Source of the DNA: Persicaria tinctoria
Taxonomy: Eukaryota > Streptophyta > Magnoliopsida > Caryophyllales > Polygonaceae
Direction of reading: 5' to 3'
DNA length: 64,000 nt
Assembly (NCBI GenBank): GCA_037127255.1
Contig: JBANSL010000005.1
Location: 79,613,160 to 79,677,159 of the forward strand
Part shown: positions 58,408-64,000 of the stretch, piece after piece
How the letters are laid out: each line of letters begins with the position of its first letter
Numbering within the stretch: the first letter of the stretch is position 1
Translations under genes and position numbers: made by a program
Notes under the pieces: model-generated
The model's database searches: none
Told to the model about the DNA's origin: nothing
Seen by the model: the letters and a program-made list of their open reading frames with translations, nothing else

Positions 58408-59149
58408 GTGAGACTGTGAATGATCTTAGGCCTTTTCATGTTTAGTAGTTAGTACTGTTCTTAAAACTATTAGTGAATTATTGGTGATCTTTCTTCTTAT
58501 TATCAAGGAGCCTTCATTCATGGTAGTTTTATCACACATACAAATATTATTAAATATTGAGATATCATATTTTGTGTAAATATATTTGAGTTTCTCTTGT
58601 ATTTTAGGATAGATTTAACTTAATTCTCTCGTATAAATATATGTTAATAACCTAATGAAAAACATGATTTGCAGTCTAGCACTTTCTATATGGCCTGGTC
58701 TCAGGCTTTTGCGATCTCGCAGCCCCTCGGCGAACCCCCGCACTCCCATAGTCTCGCAGCCAACCTTCACTATTCTTCTTCTTCTAAACCTTCAAGAGTT
58801 CAAGGCTAGTTTTGTTCCTTTATAATTACCTTTTAATTTGATTGTTTTTAACTTCAATTTGTTGAGACAACAATCAATTTATATTAGAATTTGTGGGTTT
58901 GATAATCAAGTTAGGGTAAATTTCAGTTAGGGTTTGTGATTTGATAATTTTTGAGAAACTTTTATTAGAATTTGTAGCTTGTGATTTGGAATAGTGGGTT
59001 GTGGTTGTGGTTTTGTGAAATAACTTTGTGAATTGTGGTTTGTGGTTGTGGTTTTGAGAAATAAATTTGTGAATTTGTGGGATTTTTTTTATAGGAGTAT
59101 ATATATGGACAAGTTTACTTGTTAGTCTATCCAAGTCATCTATTCAAAG
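58408..59149. other. Spacer with GTGGTT repeats
   Basis: No gene supported. TTGTGGTTGTGGTTTTG phrases recur at 58990-59060; the minus-strand frame there is low-complexity Thr/Asn/Lys peptide. The plus strand leads into the transposase fragment. Confidence 0.4.
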
Positions 59150-59650
59150 TGTTGGATTTTCAACTTCTTCAACCAACCCGATTCCTATTCCATCTCACAA
59201 TTTTGATGTGATTGCGGTTGAACAAGATGTTTCTAGAGATGATAGAAGGAACGAAAAAAGAGCTCGGTTGATCCGGCATTGCGGAAACCCATTAATGAAT
59301 ATGATCATTTGATCAGAGATGACGTCAACAAAGATTATGTTCTTAATGGTCCTTGAATTGTCAACCAAGCTACATGATTTCTCACAACGTTCATTTGGAA
59401 AACAAAAAAGAAGTTTCCAAAAGAAGTGGTTCAAAGATAGAGAATAATTGGAATATAGTGTTTCTAAAGATGTCACTTATTGTTTCTTAGGACTAAAACA
59501 TGGAGATGGGGTACCTAGGAGGGATCTTCTAATTGGAAGAAGGCTCTTGAGAAGTTGGAAAGTACACGTTGGGAATGCAAATAGTCAACACAATGATGCA
59601 AGAACATTGTTTATTGGTTACAAAAATCAAGTGCAAAGTATTTCAAGATG
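59150..59650 (+). pseudogene. hAT transposase-derived TTF-type zinc finger fragment
   Basis: The plus strand, across several frames, reads PALRKPINEYDHLIRDDVNK, HDFSQRSFGKQKRSFQKKWF, LEYSVSKDVTYCF, KHGDGVPRRDLLIGR and VHVGNANSQHNDARTLFIGY. This is the N-terminal TTF zinc finger and start of the DUF4371 region found in hAT-derived, ZMYM1-like plant proteins. Stops and frameshifts break it, and the catalytic part is absent. Confidence 0.8.
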
Positions 59651-59769
59651 TTTGTCTATAATCGAAGTGAACTTGTTTGTAGTATTGAACTTATGTCTAG
59701 TATTAAACCCGTTTTTAGTATTGAACATATTTGTATTTTGTGGCATTGTACTCGCAAGATGAATTTTTT

Positions 59770-60660
59770 TTATAGTCCTTTGTAGTTTTCAGTCCCCAGT
59801 CAAAAATCTTGGATTCCCCCGCTGTTTACGCAGGTGAGAACTCGAAGAGGAACTTGAACTGTACTTCTATACATATATATAAGGTCCAACTTACTAGAAA
59901 AACCAAATTAAATTAATAAACAAATCAACTTTTATGAAGGGCCTTTTGCTAAAATGACCCTTTTGGTTGCAAACTTTGCACGCCTAACCGCATCCGAATT
60001 TTATTTGCATAAACCGGATATCCGTCTAACCAGTGCAGTAGGTAGCTGGTAAACAATTGAATCCCAAAAATCAATCTTGCGGGAAGGGGAATGAGAGTGA
60101 GTACGAGCAAGAGGGAGGCGAGAGGAGCCGAGTTGAATCCAAAAGTCGCAATCGGAAGGCGAGAGTGAGTACGAGCAAGAGGGAGGCGGAGGGCTGCGAG
60201 GTCGACAAGATCTGAAGAAGGGAGAGATGGAGAGTGAGCGAGAGAGAGATGAGAACGCGGTAGGAGATGTCAATCTCAGATCTGGAGGCGAACGAGACGG
60301 AGGAGCCGAGTTGAGTTTCGGATATGAAGGAAGGGGAACAAGTAGGAGGGGAATGACTAGATCCGCCATTGAAGAAGGACTTAAGCTCTTGGATTTGATT
60401 TGAGGAAGGAGAAAGGGCGAAAGAAAGGGATGCTCCCAAGACGATGTCGACGAGGCCGGACCAGATTGTAAAGCCTCCCTCCCCTAAATGTCGACGGCGA
60501 CGCCTCCCTCTCCGATTGTAAAGCCTCCGTCTCCGATTTGATTTGAGGAACAAAGATGGAGAATGGAAGGATAGAAGGTCTCCAGCGAGATAGATGGCGT
60601 CTCCATCTCAATTCCCCCATTATCCCATTAATTAGGTTTAGTTTTTAGGAAATTACAAAA
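59770..60660. other. GC-rich stretch without supported gene
   Basis: 60060-60610 is GC- and purine-rich on the plus strand. GAGAGTGAGTACGAGCAAGA is repeated at 60090 and 60163. Several overlapping minus-strand frames of Ser/Pro/Leu/Arg composition reflect base composition. It resembles the GC-rich cargo at 16420; possibly leader DNA captured by a transposon. Confidence 0.35.
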
Positions 60661-60693
60661 TTGGTCCCTTATTTTAAATCATAAAATAGCATT

Positions 60694-60798
60694 ACGTGTC
60701 ATGTAAAACAATTGACGTGTCAAGTAAAATAATTCACATGTCCAGTAAAACAATCCATGTGTTATGTAAAACAAGAAAGTTGTCAAGTAAAACAATTC
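60694..60798 (+). repeat. 21-bp minisatellite, 5 units
   Basis: Units of form ACGTGTCAAGTAAAACAATTC start at 60694, 60715, 60736, 60757 and 60778, each with a few changes. Confidence 0.9.
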
Positions 60799-61669
60799 AG
60801 GCTAAATGCTTGCTATGAAGTGTGCATCTTGATGTGCACCCCGGCACGCGTACTTCCATTCACATGACTCGAACTCCTCGGCTGCCTAGATCGATCATAA
60901 AGTAGCTATTTGAGTCTAAAAATTCATTTGTTATCTATTAGATGGGGAGAAGCCGCTTGCAATCTTCAACAGGAGCTCATGCGGCATAGAAGCCTCCTCT
61001 TTTAGATGGACATGTCGGTGTCGAAGTAGCTAGTATGCTGCATTATTGATGCTTGATGTTGCTGGGCTCTGCTTTATTCTTCTTCCTTTATCAGAAATTT
61101 GATTGAGTTTGTGAAATTCTATCCAGAAACTTAGGTGGCTGATGTACCCTCAACGCCTTACTAGGTTCTTGCAGCTGAATTTATTGGATGATGTACACAT
61201 CTTACTAGGTTCATGCAGCTGAATTTATTGGAATTAAAGTTGAAGACTGCTCATATTCAACACATTAGCTTGTCTCACCATTAACTGCACATATATTGGT
61301 GTGGCAAGGAATGACTTGAAGCTCAATTTTCATAGAAAACCTTATGTTGTTCTAGAATTCCAGATTATGATATTGTTGTCATAATTCAAGTGCCAAATAG
61401 GCAAATCATGAGGATGGCATTGAATCTCCCGATTTTCAAGAGTCTCAACAAACTTTGGTTTTATTCTCAAGTATGCCAGTTTACTTCTATTGCACAATAG
61501 TGTTTTGTGAAATTTAGGCTATTGGAGGTGATGCCATCTGAGTTCTTGATAGTAGTTCTGGCATTTAGTTTGCCCTTTTTTGTGTTCGTGTTCATGGAGG
61601 TCCTCAAGTTCATGTCATAGAATTTTTGTGAGATTCGTGTAGTTTTCCTTGTTTAAAAAATGCTCATAT
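60799..61669. other. Spacer without recognisable gene
   Basis: ACTAGGTTC-TGCAGCTGAATT occurs twice (61161 and 61204). No coding region identified. Confidence 0.4.
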
Positions 61670-61738
61670 AGCCTATTAGCTCAATGGGAGAGCATTGTGG
61701 TCATACACAAATATGTGGGTTCAATTCCCACATACGCT
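61670..61738 (+). tRNA. tRNA-like sequence, probable pseudogene (CAT anticodon position)
   Basis: A 69-nt near-cloverleaf: acceptor AGCCTAT/ATACGCT (6 of 7 pairs), D-arm GCTC/GAGC, anticodon stem TTGTG/CACAA around GTCATA, T-arm GTGGG/CCCAC with TTCAATT. The anticodon loop has six bases where seven are needed, and the acceptor has one mismatch. It may be a dead tRNA gene or a SINE head. Confidence 0.45.
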
Positions 61739-62245
61739 TATTATTCATGAATCAATGCCGACTATCAAATTATGCTTAGAATAAGCCAATCTTGCTACAT
61801 CACCAAATTATTGGCAGTTTCATATCAAAATAAATCAAAAGCCAAGATACTTCATCTTCTTGTTGAATTCATCATAAGATGGGTTTTTTCATCATTAGAA
61901 TAAGTCAAGCTTGTTTTGGCTCACAATCTCCTCCCACACCACCTTCTAGATGTAGAAGTGAATCTTATCACTTATTTAACCATCAATAAAAGAGTTTCCT
62001 GGCATCACAAACAATGATCACACACATGTATCAAGCACGAATCCTAATTCCCTCATTTCCATACAAAATAGGTTTTAACATGATCACACACATGGGGTTT
62101 TAACATGACATGTAATAGGTTTGACATGTCACCTACGTCACTTCACATGACAGTCAGAGTGAGTAGACTTACCCCAGAAATCATCCAAGGTTTGACATGT
62201 CACCTACGTCACTTCACATGACATGTAATAGGGAGTTACATAACT
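61739..62245. other. Spacer with internal duplication
   Basis: GGTTTGACATGTCACCTACG followed by TCACTTCACATGACA occurs at about 62118 and 62190 (72 bp apart). No gene. Confidence 0.6.
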
Positions 62246-62764
62246 ATAATCCATACCTCATGTTTGGCCAAATTTTCATGAAGAAAAAGGTTGATTACAT
62301 CTTTAGAAAGCTATAGGAAGTTTCAAAACTCGATTTGGTGCTCTGTGGACAAATTTACACAATTTTCTATCGAAATCGAGCACTTTTTCCTCTCTTTTCT
62401 ATGACAGCAGCACCAAAAATAATCCATACCTCATGTTTGGCCAAATTTTCATGAAGAAAAAGGTTGATTACATCTTTAGAAAGATATAGGAAGTTACAGA
62501 ACTCGATTTGGTGCTCTGTGGACAAATTTACACAATTTTCTATCGAAACCGAGCACTTTTTCCTCTCTTTTCTATGACAGCAGCACCAAAAATAATCCAT
62601 ACCTCATGTTTGGCCAAATTTTCATGAAGAAAAAGGTTGATTACATCTTTAGAAAGCTATAGGAAGTTACAGAACTCGATTTGGTGCTATGTGGACAAAT
62701 TTACACAATTTTCTATCGAAACCGATCACTTTTTCCTCTCTTTTCTATGACAGCAGCACCAAAA
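62246..62764. repeat. 173-bp tandem repeat, 3 units
   Basis: CCATACCTCATGTTTGGCC starts at 62251, 62424 and 62597, exactly 173 bp apart; units are nearly identical. The last unit contains the end of the L25-like gene. Confidence 0.97.
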
Positions 62765-63199
62765 CAATTTTCTGGCCGGATGAACTTTGAGGTCTCCCAT
62801 TACAATTTTCTGGCTAGCATCCAACTCGCTCAAATCAACGTCTATATAAGGGGGGATGACATCAGCCAGGCAGAGGTACTTAACAGTCCTTTTGATGACG
62901 TTTAGATACGAGCCTGCAAGATTTTAAGGAAATGGGTCATAACTTGTATCAACAAAATAATGTTATCTCCCTTACTTAAAAACAGAAGGGGAAAAAAAAC
63001 AGAAACCTCAAATTCAATGTCACATATATATTGATAGTTCAGAGATAAGTAAACTCAAATTTCGAGCACCTTTTCTTATTCCCGGGGAAACATCCTCTCC
63101 CCTGAACACAATAGGAATGTCAACCTTCAGCAAAGCATCAGAAGGAGCTCTTATGAAATTAACATTTAAAGGAGCATCTATGCCTGAATGCAAATGGAT
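62726..63199 (-). CDS. Ribosomal protein L25-like, C-terminal exons, altered tail
   Basis: Exon 63199-63070 reads IHLHSGIDAPLNVNFIRAPS, DALLKVDIPIVFRGEDVSPG then IRKG; after a 156-bp GT-AG intron, exon 62913-62726 reads SYLNVIKRTVKYLCLADVIP, PYIDVDLSELDASQKIVMGD then LKVHPARKLFWCCCHRKERK. This is the two-part fold of the bacterial-type L25/Ctc family, in plants nuclear-encoded for organellar ribosomes (Arabidopsis At5g66860 type). Phases agree across the intron. The usual ending after VHPALKL is replaced: the last twelve or so codons come from the third 173-bp repeat unit. The upstream exons are not seen and must lie beyond 64000 if they exist, so this may be a 5'-partial gene or a pseudogene. 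Confidence 0.85.
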
Positions 63200-63540
63200 C
63201 TGCAGACAGTTGCTAGGGGAAGTGGGAACAAAAGAATTGAACTAGGCAATTCTGACAAGAGCTTTAATTATCTTGTAGTGATGATTAAACTTGGAAGCAA
63301 GAAACATTCTTACAATAATTAACATGTCATTCAACCCTTAATTTTCCATTTCTACATGATAGCAAGACGTTTCAATATGTCACCTGTTTATTCAAACATG
63401 ACATACAACAATTAAAACCAGCAAATAGCATAATATTATTCTTTGACATCAGATGCCTTGTATTTCTACTCCAGTTCACAAGTACATACATATACATAAA
63501 TCAAAACGAGGCCCATACTTGAAATCAAATGTTTATAATT
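63200..63540. other. Presumed intron or flank of L25-like gene
   Basis: No upstream exon recognised. ACATGTCA and TGACATA phrases are frequent. Confidence 0.4.
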
Positions 63541-63554
63541 ACATTAGATAAACT

Positions 63555-63725
63555 ACATGCTTCAAGTTCTTGAGATTTCCTTCAATTTGAAGTCCTAGTA
63601 CCACCCAAGCTCCATATCTGTCAACAAGAAACATATACAAGTTGAAGCATGCTTCAAGTTCTTGTGGTGCCTTATCATCTTCTAAGTACCACCCAAGCTC
63701 CATATTTGTCAATAAGAAACATGAC
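63555..63725. repeat. Duplication of about 90 bp
   Basis: CATGCTTCAAGTTCTTG at 63555 and about 63648, and TACCACCCAAGCTCCATAT at about 63599 and 63688, show two diverged tandem copies. Confidence 0.85.
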
Positions 63726-63738
63726 ATGTGATGCTATT

Positions 63739-64000
63739 AACATGACGGGTTATACCCTTTAACATGACAGGTTACAACCTTTAACATGACAGGTAATGCG
63801 AATCGATCTTCTTCTCCTTAATGAAAGAAAATAACATGACAGGTAATGCTATTAAAATGACGGTTATACCCTTTACCATGACAGGTTATAACCTTTAACA
63901 TGACAGGTAATGCGGATCGATCCTCTTCTTCTTAATGAAAGAAAATAACATGACAGCTAATGCTATTAACATGACAGGTTATACCCGTTAACATGACAGG
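63739..64000 (+). repeat. Higher-order repeat of AACATGACAGGT units, continues past window
   Basis: The phrase AACATGACAGGTTATA followed by CCTTT recurs every 20-25 bp, and whole groups (with GATCGATC and CTTAATGAAAGAAAAT) recur every 114-115 bp, with starts at 63739, 63854 and 63968. Confidence 0.93.

Noticed and set aside
59920..60660. Transposon with inverted ends around the GC-rich block
   Set aside because: The candidate ends (TTTTGCTAAAATGACCC and GGTCCCTTATTTTAA) pair too poorly and no target duplication was found.
63739..64000. CRISPR array
   Set aside because: The repeats are adjacent tandem units without unique spacers, and the genome is a plant's.

Overview
The window is nuclear DNA of a flowering plant. 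The genes have spliced, eudicot-like exon structures, and the rest is a dense mix of plant transposable elements: hAT, Mutator-like (MULE), PIF/Harbinger, Stowaway, Helitron, LINE, Ty1/copia and tRNA-type SINEs. A eudicot is well supported; an asterid such as a Lamiales member is only a guess. Nothing looks bacterial, viral or organellar.

Five host genes are recognisable. (1) An intronless MYC2-type bHLH regulator of jasmonate signalling, minus strand, 7129-9060. (2) A six-exon STK16/ATPK3-type kinase, minus strand, 30599-35981, whose splicing and frame are intact but whose glycine loop, catalytic Asp and DFG motif are all altered. (3) A seven-exon ARF-GAP of the Arabidopsis AGD8/9/10 type, plus strand, 40208-45609. 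(4) A secreted glycine-rich cell-wall protein, minus strand, 48498-49613. (5) The last two exons of an organellar ribosomal protein L25-like gene, minus strand, 62726-63199, whose C-terminus lies in a 173-bp tandem repeat. There is also an exon relic of a SHAQKYF-class MYB (5075-5251), and an uninterrupted reverse transcriptase reading frame running off the left edge (1-2168).

Layout: 1-5 kb holds the RT gene, a dead LINE and a partial hAT-like element; 5-9.1 kb the MYB relic, a SINE and MYC2; 9.1-13.3 kb decayed LINE RNase H pieces and AT-rich DNA. From 13.3 to 25.5 kb is a transposon cluster with at least five insertions whose target duplications can still be read, some nested. 25.5-29.9 kb holds LINE tail and a dead copia element with a possible extra 3' ORF. 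30.6-36 kb is the kinase, with MITEs in its introns; 36-40 kb LINE, PIF and SINE debris; 40-46 kb the ARF-GAP gene; 46.4-48.1 kb nested insertions; then the glycine-rich protein gene. 51.1-55 kb is a nearly complete but dead copia element. 55-62 kb is mostly gene-poor, and 60.7-64 kb is rich in short tandem repeats around the L25 gene.

The most unusual pattern is that three members of one TAGGGGTGTGCA-ended element family (starting at 4000, 19336 and 24295), and a separate hAT element at 13520, each carry a tRNA-like box A/box B pair followed by a T-run, which looks like an internal RNA polymerase III cassette. The host genes are unrelated single genes; nothing suggests that they work together as a cluster.
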